From assembly GCF_963678635.1 (NCBI RefSeq), contig NC_087070.1:12432539-12496538 (forward strand): DNA of 64,000 bases. Direction: 5' to 3'. A program made the translations under genes and the position numbers. The notes under the pieces are model-generated. The model had not been told where the DNA came from, did not search any database, and saw nothing but the letters and a program-made list of their open reading frames with translations. Source of the stretch: Symsagittifera roscoffensis. Lineage: Eukaryota > Xenacoelomorpha > Acoela > Convolutidae. Numbering within the stretch: the stretch's first letter is position 1; each line of letters starts with the position of its first letter. Positions 23,218 to 35,814 of this stretch are shown here, piece by piece.

Positions 23218-24134
23218 TGTGGCATTCGACCAGAATGGCCAAAATGCAATTTGTGCAGACTTCGAATTTTTAGCAGTAAGCCTTCCGGATTGGTGGTTGT
23301 TAAGAACTAGGAACGTTATTGGAGCGATTGGCCAGACGGTGAGGGCTGGAATATTCTGGTATTTTTATATTTTAAAATTTCGAATTATGACGTCATATTT
23401 CTGAGAAACGTCAGAAACGGCCATTTTGGCAGAGAAGTAAAAGAAAAAAGAGAACAACTTTATCTGCGATAGCGAACAGGACGAAAATCGAGATTAAAAA
23501 CGACAACGAACTACAGAATAGCAGAGGACGTTCCGAGTTGCAACTATTGTGCTGCTACAATAGTTGCAAGGCCGTTGCGAACAACGGTGAAGGGTAAGAG
23601 ACAGCCTTCCGGAATAGGAGGAAATCAAGATTAACGAGCTTCATTCAGCGGATTCGTCAATCCGGAAGGGTAAAGGAACTGAAACTTTTATCCTGCCACG
23701 TAAACTTTTAGCATCCTGTCATGTCCTGACTTGAATTTAATTGATATTTGGATTAGTTTTGACAAGGATGAGGTGCTAGGAGTTGTGGGGGAAAGGGTTG
23801 ATCCATCTTCGATGGAGATGATGATTTTTATCTACTGAACAAAAACAATAATAATATAAATAGTAGTAGCCCTGTTTTCAGGAGTGACCTCGTGGTCTGG
23901 GGATACTGAGACCCAGCCATGAGCTCACTATTTCTGCATGTAATCTAGTTAATTTGAGTCTTTTGACCGAAGCCGAAGGCAATAACGTTTTTGTCGACCC
24001 GATGTTAGAAAAGACCACCGAAAAGTACTGGCTTGGTAGAGACGGTGAAAAGCATGCAAAGCTCTGTTTAGACGCTAGCCAGTCGTCTTAAGACTTAGTT
24101 TTGTTTTCCGTCGATATGTATCTTCCGGGCGAAT
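23218..24134 (+). repeat. 5' LTR of element 1 (3' tip cut by a LINE)
   Basis: Begins TGTGGCATTCGACC. It holds a TATA-like TATAAATAG at 23855 and two perfect hairpins: 13-bp arms at 23538-23550/23557-23569 and 6-bp arms at 23572-23577/23582-23587. It is almost identical to 42281-43197 and stops at GGGCGAATG, where the LINE begins. Confidence 0.88.
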
Positions 24135-25568
24135 GGAAAACAGCTGCAGTTACTCCTGTTCACAAAAAAGGTGACCGAAAAATGGTGAACAACTATCGAC
24201 CAGTATCGCTATTAAATATTGACAGCAAAGTCCTTGAAAAATGTATATACAAAGACCTGTACCCTTACTTTGCCTGGTATTTGACGAAACATCAACACGG
24301 TTTTACTAAAGGTAGATCAGTCTTGACAAACATGCTCTCTTTACTGAAAGAAATATATGAAGCGCTTGACAATGACTCAAACGCAGAAATTGTAGCATTC
24401 TACACTGACTTTGCAAAAGCCTTTGATAAAGTTCCGCATTTTGATCTACTTAAGAAAGTTGCACTTATAGGAATAGGAGGCTGCATGTTAGAGGTCTCTA
24501 TGACTATTTGAAAAACAGGAAACAGTTTTTACGAGTAGACAATATCAGCTCAAAAGTTTTAGAAGTCACTAGTGGTGTTCCCCAAGGATCACTTTTAGGA
24601 CCACTGCTCTTTTGCATTTTTATTAACGACCTACCTGAAGTATTCAAATTCTCTGAACCATATATTTTTGCGGATGATCTTAAACTACTTTCCATCAAAA
24701 AAACATCAATTGAAATTCAAGAAGATCTGGACAAAATTCAGCAGTGGGTAACTGAAAACAAAATAGAATTAGCACTAGATAAATGTGCAAAAGTAAGTTT
24801 TAGGGGCGGAGACGCTAACTCTATGCTTTTTGGTGTAGTGCTTGGAACATCGATGGTTGTGAAAGATCTGGGAATTTTTGTGTCGGGCGATTTAAGTTGG
24901 AAGGTACACATTGAAACAAGATTAAAGAAGGCAAACCAAGTACTGTACCTCCTGAGAAGAAACCTATCAGCAAAGATAAATACATTTGTAAAGTTAGGCC
25001 TGTATAAGTCACTAATACTCCCAGTGTTATTATACGGACTCTCATGTACACATATATCGAGGGGGGATCAATTGCAGTTGGAGCGATTTCAAAAGAAAGT
25101 AATCCGTTGGATCACTGGAAATAAAACGGGAGTGTACATCAACGAACTACGCTTGCTAAACATTTTACCCCTGCCCATGTTCATCCGGCTAAATAACATC
25201 TTACTTCTTGCCAGTCTTGATTCTAATGAACGAAATGAAATAGTGTTAAACAGGCGAACCACACGGGCTAGAAATACAGAAATTTTTGAGATGCGAAAAG
25301 TGAGAACGGAAAAAGCGAGAAACGAATTTGTTTTCAGAACCAGTAGGATTGTAAATCGATTAGAACCATATATTCATTTTGATAAACGAATCGGCCTCAA
25401 GACGAGAATTTTAAACACGATGTGGAAATTTGTAAACGAGAGATTTTCAGAAATGACAACGTGCACGTGGCAATTATTCTGTGATTGTATCACGTGCAGA
25501 AACAAGTGGACATTGTTTTAGAGAAGACGCCGGGACCAAGAATCCCAACAGCTGTGCTGTGAATCCCC

Positions 25569-25597
<29 letters not shown>
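24135..25597 (+). mobile_element. 5'-truncated LINE nested in the element 1 LTR
   Basis: Encodes the RT half of a Jockey/CR1-type LINE in two frames (to 24511 and from 24508; one-base shift near 24500). Seen motifs: VTPVHKKGDRKMVNNYRPVS, YTDFAKAFDKVPH, VTSGVPQGSLLGPLLF and a FADD catalytic box; the C-terminal region ends at TAG near 25521. A (CAA)n tail (25568-25597) follows. The GAATG at the LTR breakpoint is also the first bases of the LINE's Glu-Trp codons, so the junction has 5-bp microhomology. Confidence 0.85.
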
Positions 25598-25599
<2 letters not shown>

Positions 25600-25611
25600 T
25601 GTATGTTTTTA

Positions 25612-25626
25612 TGGCGCTCCTGGGTG
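25612..25626 (+). promoter_or_regulatory. Primer-binding-like site of element 1
   Basis: TGGCGCTCCTGGGTG, preceded by TTTTTA, is identical at the same place in both copies of family 2 (44984 and 50249). It starts with TGG, as expected for pairing to a tRNA CCA end. I could not name the tRNA. It lies about 13 nt after the LTR end, further than usual. Confidence 0.6.
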
Positions 25627-28585
25627 TTATTCTTTTTTAAAATCATGACCGGCAGAACTGTTAACGAGCACTCCGCGCCGAGCGGATGCTCACATTAACG
25701 CCCTTAATAAGCCTAAACCGCCGGGGCGGAAGGGTAGTTCGGAACGCGGAAGCCTTCCGGATTACCGTGAATAGTTTTTTAACCTAGTTAAGACCGAAAA
25801 TTCACGAACCAGGAAGGGTGGGGGGAATCGCGAACCCCTCATCCCCTGAGTGGTTTGTGACCAAAAACACTTAAAGATATAAGTAAAACCAAACAAAAAG
25901 TAGTATAGTACCCAAGAGAAACAAAAAACATAAAAAAATTGCCGAAAAAACCAAAAACAGTAAAAAAGTAGAAAATCAGTAGAAATCATCCCCCCAGACA
26001 AGATGTGATCCAACCCCCCCGTTTGTTGTTGATAGATATATTGTTGTTACAGGCATTTATATCGGTCAAGATCGTTACGATCAGTTTTGTAGCCCGTTTG
26101 TGAGGCTTGTACTGTAGGGTTATTTGAGCATTTAAGCACGTTAATGATAAATTGCGCTCAATCCGGAAGGGTCAGCTGATTTGCGCTCAATTCGGAAGGG
26201 TCTTGGGAGAAGGCTGATCCGGCAAGCAGTACAAGGAGCAACAAGAAGAGGCTCAACAAAAACAACAATCGACTGTTGGGTATCGTTAACAAGTTTTGTA
26301 TCCCTTTTGGTACCAAAGTTAAGATAGTAATCTGTGGGGGGCTCGACAGTGCTGCACTGTAGTGACCCTTCACCGAACTGCGAATATCCGAGTTAAGCAC
26401 CTTAATTCGGATATTAAACAAACCCGGAGGGGTATAGTATTACTAACATTATTACTTATATAGCCTATATTAATAGTCTTATATCGTTTTTCAGTGAAAA
26501 ACAACAAAAACAGACCGGTTTTTAGGGTCAAAATAGCGATATTTTGATCCCCCCACAAGTCGCGATTTTTGAAATATCGATATTTTTTGAAACGGAAAAA
26601 AGCGCTAAAGTAGTGTGTTACATCGTAATCGCACTACCATAATAGATAGAACCGGTTAAGTTTAGTTCGGAAGTGGTTGGAACTATTTTGGAACCAAAAA
26701 CCGAATTTTCGTGATTTTTGAGAAAACGAAACACGATAAATTTAGAAAATTTTTTGAAATTTTTGAGTTACAACAGTAAAAATAGTTGTTCGGACAACAT
26801 CCACTAGTGAATCTACAAGTTTTAAAACCCGCTACCCGAAAGCCTTCCGGGTTGCAGAGAAATCGAACTTAACGTGTTTGATTTGGTGGATTCATCAATC
26901 CGGAGGGGTACAGGTAGCATAGTTTTTCGCAAATTTTTTCAGCAGCGTTTTAGATTGGGTCTTTTGCATTGAACTAGAAGAATATAGGCCTTCTGAGCTC
27001 GGATCAATAATTTTTAGGTCGAAAGGACCTGATTTGCGGAAAAAGTTAGGCGGAACCTATAAGAGAGAAATTTCTTGACTTTAGAAAAAAGACGTTTTGG
27101 TTAATAACTTTGGAACTACTGGGCATATCGAGTTGATCTTGGTACCAATAGATCAGGAATTAGCTGAGCTTACTGATAGAGACAAAATTTTTTCGGAAAA
27201 ATAAGCGTGAAAATTTTTTGAGATTGTTTTTAGCAAATTCACCAATTAGGAAGGGTAGAGCCTTCACGTTTTATAAATTTCTTTTAGAAAAGCCCTTATA
27301 CCCCTACTAAAAGGTGATAGCGGTTGAATAAAGTAACTTTTGGCTGTTCTAGACGAAAAGGGAAGGCTAAAGGCACAGCAAAACCTTAATCGAGCCGAAG
27401 TTAGGCGAGCGATAAGACCCTTCACCGTTAGTGTGAATTGTGAAATAAGAGGCTTATCTTCAATCCGGAAGGGTCTAGGAAAGTAGCACATACCCTTCCT
27501 AGTTAATTGAAAGAGCAAAATTGCATCGGAGAACGTATCCGGAGGGGTATAGGTTGGAAGTAAGAAATCTCCGAAAAGCTACTTTTACAAAACCGGAGGG
27601 TTCCCAATCCGGAGGGGTCAAAATTTTTTTCAAGTTAGGAGGGTTCCGAATCCGGAGGGGTCTTATAGTTGCTAATTCGGAGGAGTCCAAATCCGGAGCG
27701 GTCTTATATTAACTAACTCAGAGGGGTCCCAATCCGGAGGGGTCTAGATTCTATTAGTCCGGAAGGGTCCTATTTGTGCCAATCCGGAGGGGTATTTTTT
27801 TTTTATTAAAGGCCTTAGGTAGACGAAAGAAAGACTAAAAAGTGAGAGGTATTAGGTTATTAGCACACAGGCTAGGTATCAGTGACTGCACTGGTAACTT
27901 GCCTTTCAATAAGAACCAGACCAATACAAAACAGGTCCGAACTCGGATATTCGCGACACTAAATCTAAATTAAAAAGAGCGTGATTCATTGGTGTGGATT
28001 GTAACATAATACGTTTTTGGGAAAAGTGACTGCCCTGAGGATTTTAGTAGGTCTAGCTCGGGCAGTCCGAAGGCAGATAGGTAACAGAGTACTCGGTGGG
28101 TGCAATAGACGCCCACTTGAGAAAATTACTGCCTTCAAAGTTTTGTCTGTTTGGTGCAGCACCGAGCAGGGAAGGCTTTTTCTTTAAAAGACAGGTTCGA
28201 CTATTGTACTGCGACCGACTAAGAGTACATTACACATATGTTTTTTTTTATAGAGGTATTCATAGTTTGACATTAAATATATATATATATATATTTTTTT
28301 TATTTTAAATCAACATAAACTGTGCTTGATTGGGTAGTGAGTACACTATCTTTTAAATTGACTGATAACATCATATTGTGCTAGTTTTCAAATCTTACCA
28401 CCGATATTCGGTTAGTGTGAATAAATTTTATACAAACTGTACTCTGATAACATACAGGGATTCGTGGTCACTATTTAATAGAATCTGGTGAAATTTATTG
28501 TGTTGTGTCATTATTATTGTTAACAAAACTATAAGGTCTCTAGCAATTGAGTCAAGAATAGGCATTAGAAAGTGACAAATAGAGA
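25627..28585 (+). other. Element 1 untranslated leader with CCGGAAGGGT/CCGGAGGGGT motif array
   Basis: About 3 kb without a plausible gene. The motif AATCCGGA(A/G)GGGTC or close variants occurs some 15-20 times, densest at 27460-27800. A few complementary ACCCTTCC copies could pair with it. The leader ends in the structured module and the gag start. A (TA)n run lies near 28278-28295. Confidence 0.7.
28026..28195 (+). ncRNA. Structured RNA module upstream of gag (element 1 copy)
   Basis: Hairpin A pairs CTGCCC(T)GAG (28030-28039) with CTCGGGCAG (28057-28065), with a bulged T. Hairpin B pairs GTGGGTGC with GCCCAC (about 28095-28116) and is followed by TTGAGAA. Element 2 has two tandem copies of the module with compensating base changes. 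I infer a packaging, dimerisation or translation signal. Confidence 0.65.
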
Positions 28586-30367
28586 ATGAGTCTAGACAAG
28601 TCATGGATACCAAAGCGAGGTAATAGCTCTAGGAAATTCATACCTGAGGAGCAGAGAAAGACGATGACCGATCCTTTTGTGGATTGGATCAAGCGATCCC
28701 GGTCTGATAAAAAGGGACGGTTTCAGGCAGAATGGTTGAAACGAGAAGTCAGAAGACCTCAGAAGAGCGAAAAGAACTGTTAGAAGTGGAGAGAACTGTT
28801 AGAATTCAACAAGAGCAGTCTCTTGGGACTCTTGACACAAAGTTAGACGCGATGATGGAGAGGCGAACTCAGGCTATCATGGATAGGTTGGACGGGCTAC
28901 TAAGCAGCAAGAGTGGACCAAAAGAAGGAGAGCCGATTTCGGGAGGTCCCAGCAGGGAACCGAGGGTGAACTTCAATGAACATCAAAGGAGGAAGACGTA
29001 TGGATCCACTAGAGGCAGGGGCAGTTCGTCAGGCTATGCCACAAGGGGTAATGGAGCATGGGGACCGAACAGTAGAGCAAGTTCAACGGGGAACAGACGA
29101 ACCTCTAACGAACGACCAACGCAAAGCACACATGCGACGGGAGAAGTGATTCCGGCAACAGGGGGCATGCAAGCCCGAGGAGGAGTCATGTGGGCCAAGC
29201 AGGAAACACTCACGGTGATTCGGATTGCAGGGATGCACCGCACACAGAGCCTTCGACGAGGTGTGAGGACACTCAAGCGGGACACTCAAGGGATGCTACG
29301 GCAATGGCCACAGCATTTGAACCCCTGAACAGGTCTTTGGAGACATTCCTGACGCGGTTATCTAGAACCAATGAACGCAGTGAGAAGTCCAGAAGAGTCT
29401 TTAAGAAACCAAGATGCTACAAAGACGAATCTGATGGCTGTATTGATACCTGGATAGAGGTATTGAAGCTGCATTTCGAGGAAGAGGACTTGTCGGAGAG
29501 ACAGGAATGCAGCGCGCTCACCAGCAACTTAGAAGGGACAGCCCTGAACTGTGTCATGGCCAAGAAACAGTATCAACGTGACACTGCTGAGAAAATCTTC
29601 GAAATCTTGTTAAACCGTTTCGGATCAGGGGTGCAGGGGCACCAGGCGATGATGCGCTTCGAGAAACGGAGGCAACGAGAGGATGAAACCATAGACAAGT
29701 TTCTCGATGATTTGGATATGCTGAGAAGACGCAGCCAACCGGATGAGTCAAACCGAAGGATGAACCTGGCCGTAGCCTCAAAATTCATCGATGGTGTGAA
29801 AAATGATGAACTTCGTACGATGCTAGCAATGCATTACACACCACTATCAACTAATGGCCAACACCGGAGGAGTTGAGGCTCAAATCAAAGGAGTATCTTT
29901 TGTTGAAACCTCCTTCGAGATCTGGATATTACAAGAACAATTATGGCAATTTTAACAACGGACCAGCAAACCAAGGGAACAATTGGTACAAACCGAGGGA
30001 TGATATGGACAAGAGACGCTCTTGTGCTAATTGCAGTTCAACAGACCATCATGTGACAGCATGCCAAGCTTACAAACAAGGCATGAAAGCAATAGGCTTT
30101 AGCCTCGAGGACGAAGATGCGTCAGAGTTGGACCATGAGGATTTCATGAGAGGATTAATTGCAAAATTCGGCCCGAGATGTTTCTTTTGCAACTTGGAAG
30201 GTCATTTTAAATCAAATTGTCCGCAACTCTGGGATGCAGTGGCAGACATCAAGCATCCAAGACATGAAGAAGCTTTGTCAGGAGTGAAAGCCAGCAAGGC
30301 TCGACTTTTGAGTGAAGCGGAAAGGATAAACCTCAAGAGCTGGCGGCAAAGAAGATGCAAGCGGTAA
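28586..30367 (+). pseudogene. gag: gag of element 1 (frameshifted)
   Basis: The Gag region lies in successive overlapping frames (28586-28783, 28732-29328, 29190-29876, 29873-30367), each step being a -1 shift; element 2 has the same protein in one frame. The N-terminal part is charged and then Gly/Arg-rich. The core (about 29305-29840) contains FEPLNRSLETFLTRLSR, DGCIDTWIEV and FLDDLDMLRRRS, the shape of a Gypsy capsid domain. The last part has two CCHC zinc knuckles, CANCSSTDHHVTAC and CFFCNLEGHFKSNC, for RNA binding. The first ATG here is at 28586. All shifts go the same way, so base-calling errors are a possible alternative. Confidence 0.82.
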
Positions 30368-33300
30368 CAGAGAAGGCACGTGAGCCGGAACCAGCAACTG
30401 CGGCTGAGGACTTCAAGTTTGATTATAAGGCAGCCGCAAGGGATGCTCTGAATAGAGTACAGCAGGAATTGGTGACAAAAGAGATCGAACAAAAAGTGAA
30501 ACTTGAACTGGAAAATGAAAAGCTTCAGGAGCAATTGAATACCCTCGAAGCAACGGAGTTCGAAGAAACGAAAACACCAAGCAGCTTAGACATGAAACTT
30601 AAAGTGATCTCCGGTAAGAGGTTCGGCATAGTGCCGCAGGGAAATAAGATACAGTCGATAATCTCAGTGGCTGGACATCAGGTAATAAGAAATCTGAGTG
30701 AACCATCAGAGTTCACTTTAATGCATTTGGACACATATGCAGATTATCTGAGGCAGGTGGAGCCACGCACCGAGTCGAGAGCTGTGCGAGCACTACTAAC
30801 GACGGGTGGCCCTCGCATGAAGAAACTTCATGGACGCTACATGGAGGTCTATGGGCCGTATCAAATAATGCTGAACGTGGATGGAATCAGTATCTACACC
30901 AGGACTTATATAACAACAGATGATGACCAAATGGGGCAGATCTATTTGGGTGAAGAGGAACTCAAAGTCCGCAGGATAGGCCATGACGCCATGATGGAAC
31001 AAGACGCGGTACACATTGGATATGAAGCAGATGTGACAGCACATCTGCTCGACACCAACGGAACAAAAATCGGAGTCACAGGGCTTCTGGACACAGGAGC
31101 GGTGGTGAGTGTGATGCCGATAAAAACCTGGGAAAAGATGGGCTTCACGTGGGAAGATCTGATTCCTACGAATCTCCGACTGGCCGCCGCAAATCGAGGA
31201 GCTATCTACGTAGCCGGAAGAACACCGATAACGGTCCTTCACATGGGAGGACGAGATCTTTGGATGAGCTTCCTGGTGGTAGAGAATCTGGACGACGCCG
31301 ACCAATTCATCTTGGGCAGAGACTTTGTCAGGAATTTTGACGTGATGATTGACTTGAACAACGGTCTAATACGGATTAGAAACCCGGACCGAAAGTATGT
31401 TAAGAGACCAATTAATAGGATAATAACAGACGAAAATAAGGTACCAGTTTTTTTGGATAGAAAAGTAAAATTACAACCAGGACAAGCTGTAGTAGCAATT
31501 TTTAGAATGAGAAATTTAAATTCGTTAAGTGATAGTAAACAGGTTTGCTTAGTACCGAATCCAAATAGTCAGAGTTCGGTGATTTTAGGCCGGAGCTTCT
31601 CGGTAACGCGAAACGGACTGTGTGTCAGTGTGTTGTTGAACACACTGGAGACCACGGTTTCAATCCAGCGTGGAAAGAAGCTTGGCTACGCTTTGCCGAT
31701 GAGGACTGACTATGAGGAGACACCAAACTTGAAGAAATATAGTGTGAAAGACTGTCCTTATCATGCCAATAAAGATAAAATTTTAAAGAGGATTAATGAA
31801 TTAAAATCTATTCATAAATTGTTTTCAATGAAATCCGAAACGGACGACGGCTTATCAAGCTGCTCGAATTTTCCGGAACGCCCCTCGTCATATTAATTAG
31901 AATCCGACAAACCGGTTTTGCCAGAGATAGAACATTTAAAAGGGAAAATAGGTGAGGGAGATTTCGAAAAATTGCGGCACCTCCTAAATCGGAACGCTGA
32001 TGTATTTTCAAAACATAAGGCGGACATCGGTTGCTGTAATTTCGTCGAACACGAAATCGAACTAGAAGAGGGCGCCGTTCCCCATAGGGAAGGCGCAAGG
32101 CGAATGACGCCACATAAATCGGAAGCGTGCCGAGCGGAAATAGAAATGTTGCTTGAATACGACATGATAGAACCCTCGAAATCACTGTGGGCCTGCGGGG
32201 TAGTAATGGCGAAAAAGAAAGGGGGGCAGCTTAGATTTTGTTGCGACTTTCGTTACTTGAACGCGGTAACGATAAAAGATGCGTACCCGATACCGCGAAT
32301 AGACGAGAGCCTATCTAAGCTTGGTGATGCCAAATTCTTCACCACATTGGACTTAGGTTCTGCCTTCTGGCAGGTCCCTCTGCGAAAGAAGGACAGAGAG
32401 AAAACCGGATTCGCGTGCAAATTGGGATTGTACCAGTGGAAGAGGATGCCCTTCGGCTTGTGCAATGCAACGGCCACTTTTCAACGACTGATGGCTCAGG
32501 CTTTGACGAAAGTGACCAAGAAGTACGGGAATCTCGTGATGTGTTACGTGGATGACGTAGTCATAGCGACACCGACCGTGGAAGACCACATTGATAGGCT
32601 CGATGAGGTCTTTGGATGCATGAAAAGAGCAGGATTAAAGTGCAAACCATCGAAATGTGAAATCCTTAGGGACTCGATTAAGTACTTAGGAAGAATGGTG
32701 GATAGGCATGGTGTGAGGCCGGACCCGGAAGCAGTGGAAGCAGTGTTGACATGGAAAGCTCCCAGAACGGACACACAGCTCATGAGCTTCTTAGGGTTTG
32801 CCAATTACTACCGAGAATTCATTAAAGGATATGCGGACAAGGTGTATCCGATGCAGAAGCTGATGTGCAACAAAGGGAAGAAGTTCGAATGGAACGATGA
32901 GGCACAAGCTGCTTTCGAGAACATAAAGCGGGAACTGTGCGAAGCGCCAGTGCTGGGCATGCCTACAGAAAAGGGCATGTATGTTCTCGACACAGACGCA
33001 TCGGTGGTGGCCATCTCAGGAATCTTGCATCAAGAGCAAGAATGGAACGGAAGAAAAGTTCTCCGTCCCATTGCATACGGCAGCAAAGTCTTGAGTGACA
33101 CAGAGATGAAATATGGCGCACCAAAAGCTGAAATATTTGCAGTAGTCACCTTCGTGGAAAAGTACCGTGCATACTTGGGGAGCGCTCCCTTCAAGTTACG
33201 CGTGGACAACAGAGCGTTATCCTGGTTGAAGACCTACTCGATGGATCAGAGTTATATTGGTAGATGGATAGTAAGATTGGATGGCTACCATATGATAATC

Positions 33301-35814
33301 GAACATAGGATGCGTGATAAACACCAGAATGCTGACAGCCTCAGCAAGAAAACTGAGTTCTATGAAAGATTGGAGCAAAAGCAGGCCAATCAGGCGGAAA
33401 TAAAGGAGGGATTCTCGTTTCTGGACAAAGAAACTTATGGAGCTCTTCCCTTAACGAGATGGTTGGATAAGTCTGGACATCCAATTCCAGGGCACCCTGA
33501 GTTACCTGTAGAGAAAGCAGCCGAGATAAAGATCCTGTCCAAGGAGGACCCGGTCCCCTTGGATCTGTTGCTGCGCTCGAACCTGGTCCAGCAAGAACTC
33601 TCTCGCATGAATATAAACAGCCTCTCATTATTGGATAAAACGGTGCAAGTCACACCACAAGTGATGCGGATGCTGGGTGGATTGTTAGAAAGAGAAGTGA
33701 CCAGAGATGACCCCGAGTGGACAGCTGCAGTGGCATCGCTAACAGTCAGTGAGAAAGTGAAGATCATGCCGTCCAGACGACAGCACGAAGAGAATGAGAG
33801 GGATTGTAGGACAATAGTTCAGCAACTAGTATCCTCAATACCCCAAGAGATTTTAACGAGTACTTCTTACGGACAGAAAGAACAGGGAAGCAGCAAGCGA
33901 AAGAAAACCGTCACCTTCGTGGACCAGGATAAGGAAGGTAAAAAGGTAGAACAAAATCGGCTGCAAGACTATTTGTCCGGGGAGACGAATGATGAAAAGA
34001 ACCAGCGATCACAAGATCAACACCCGGGACAAAAAAATTTGTCCGGGGAGTCTGAGATAGACGAGAAAATTCCTGATGAGAAACAGGACCTAGAGAACAA
34101 GGTTTTGTCAGGGGAGTTCAGATGGATGCGAAGAAGGCACAGACATGATCTGGAGGAGCGTGCAGTCTCCAGCACAACCTCTTCGACGGATGATGATTCC
34201 CGAAACTCAGGAATGGACACCTATTCAGACAGGAACTCGAGTTTGGGATCAGAACTGTCAGAACTAGCGATACACACGCTACTAGTGGAAACTCGGGCAA
34301 GGGACCTGGACAGAGAGGTGTATCAGGATCCTGACAGCGATCGCTACCTTATACCAAGCGAAAGAGTCTTTGACAACGCAGCGGATGACTTAGAAACGAT
34401 AGCGGTATCGAAACGTTCGATAAGCTTGTTGCCGCAGAAAGAGGTAGTCAGGACTGATCTTCAGCCGTTTGAACAAGAAACACAACCGTTGGCGAAGAAT
34501 TGGTGCGTTAAGCTGGAAGAAGACACACATCAGCCCAACGAGCTGAATAGTCAGATGAGGGTCATGAAGACATACTTGAAGGCGAGATACAGACTCTCGG
34601 ACCTTCTAAGAGCGCAGAGAAATGATCGCATGACAAGCAACCTGAAAAGGTGGGTCGAGAATGGTTCTCCGGATAAAGGGGACCTCGAGGAGGATAGTTA
34701 TCGCATCCTGAGACAATACTTCATGCAGAAGGAAGGGAGGTTATATTTGAACAAGGACGGGATCGTGGCTTGCAAAAGAAGAGAGGAAGACAGAGTCCTA
34801 TACAAGTATAACGCGATAGTGTTACCGCAACTCTATCAGACAGAACTATTATTCAGGTCACATGATCAGATGGGCCATCAGGGGATCGACAAAGTATATC
34901 AGAGGATCCTGAAGCGCTTTGAGTGGCCTGGGATGAAAAAGGCATGCGAGAAATGGGTAACAGCATGTCTGTCATGCCAACAGGTCAAGGATCCAAGGAA
35001 GTTGCGATTTCCTTTACAATCGATCGAGTCGTCTGAATTCAGCGAGGTGGTGCAGATAGATCACCAAAAGATATGCATGACAGACAATGGTTATAATCAG
35101 GTGCTGGTCATGATAGATCATTTCACGAAGTATGCAGAGGCCGTGCCCTGCATAACTGCCTCGGCGGAAGAGACATGCGACCACCTGATCAATACATGGA
35201 TAGCAAGACATGGTTGTCTGATGACGTTTCAATCGGATAATGGAACAGCTTTCGTAGAAGAGCTTACGAAAGAGCTTATGAGACGCTCACAGGTCGCTCA
35301 GGCTCACTCCACGACATACCACCCTCAAACGAATGGCTTAGTGGAAAGACAGAATAGGACGTTAGTGTCGATGCTGAGAGTATACTGTTCCAGGTATATG
35401 ACCGACTGGGACAGATACCTTCCACAGGTGATGGGATCATATAATAGCACGCAACACTCCACCACTGGAGTCAGTCCACACATGATGCTAACTGGACACG
35501 AAAAGTCTTTACCCTTAACCTTCTTCTACCCAGAATATGAGGGAAAGAAAACGTCTCCACAGGTCTACGTGAGGGATGTGATCAGACGCCAACAGGAGCT
35601 GAACGATTTGTGTAGACGAAACAATCAGCAGGCACAGGCAAGGCAGAGGAAAAGATTCGACAAGAAAGCAGCTGGTGCAAAGGCTTACTCGGTGGGAGAC
35701 TACGTATGGGTATTCCAGAACGTTATACCACCGAAAGGGACAAAAAAGCTCCTAAAAAAAATGGAGGGGACCCTTCATGATTACAGAGGTGCATCAGGAG
35801 GGACGCTTTTATAG
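30355..35814 (+). pseudogene. pol: pro-pol of element 1: protease, RT, RNase H, integrase
   Basis: One frame interrupted by a single TAA at 31894-31896. The protease has LLDTGAVVSVMP (Asp-Thr-Gly at about 31089) and FILGRDFVRNF. The RT has LDLGSAFWQVPL, FGLCNATATFQRLM and the YVDD site (about 32545). RNase H has LDTDASVVAISG, LRVDNRALSWL and HQNADSLSK. A linker of about 500 residues with repeated LSGE motifs follows (33340-34850). The integrase has the HHCC finger (SHDQMGHQG ... CLSCQ) and the D,D,E core (QIDHQK, FQSDNGTAF, HPQTNGLVERQ). After VWVFQNVIPPKG, an A8 run at 35754-35761 carries one extra A that shifts the frame. Fusing gag, pol and macrodomain in one frame is unusual for Gypsy elements. 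Confidence 0.9.

Noticed and set aside
35754-35761. A8 run as a programmed frameshift site between Pol and the macrodomain region
   Set aside because: Element 2 crosses the same junction in frame with a shorter A run, so the extra A in element 1 is better read as an indel or sequencing error.
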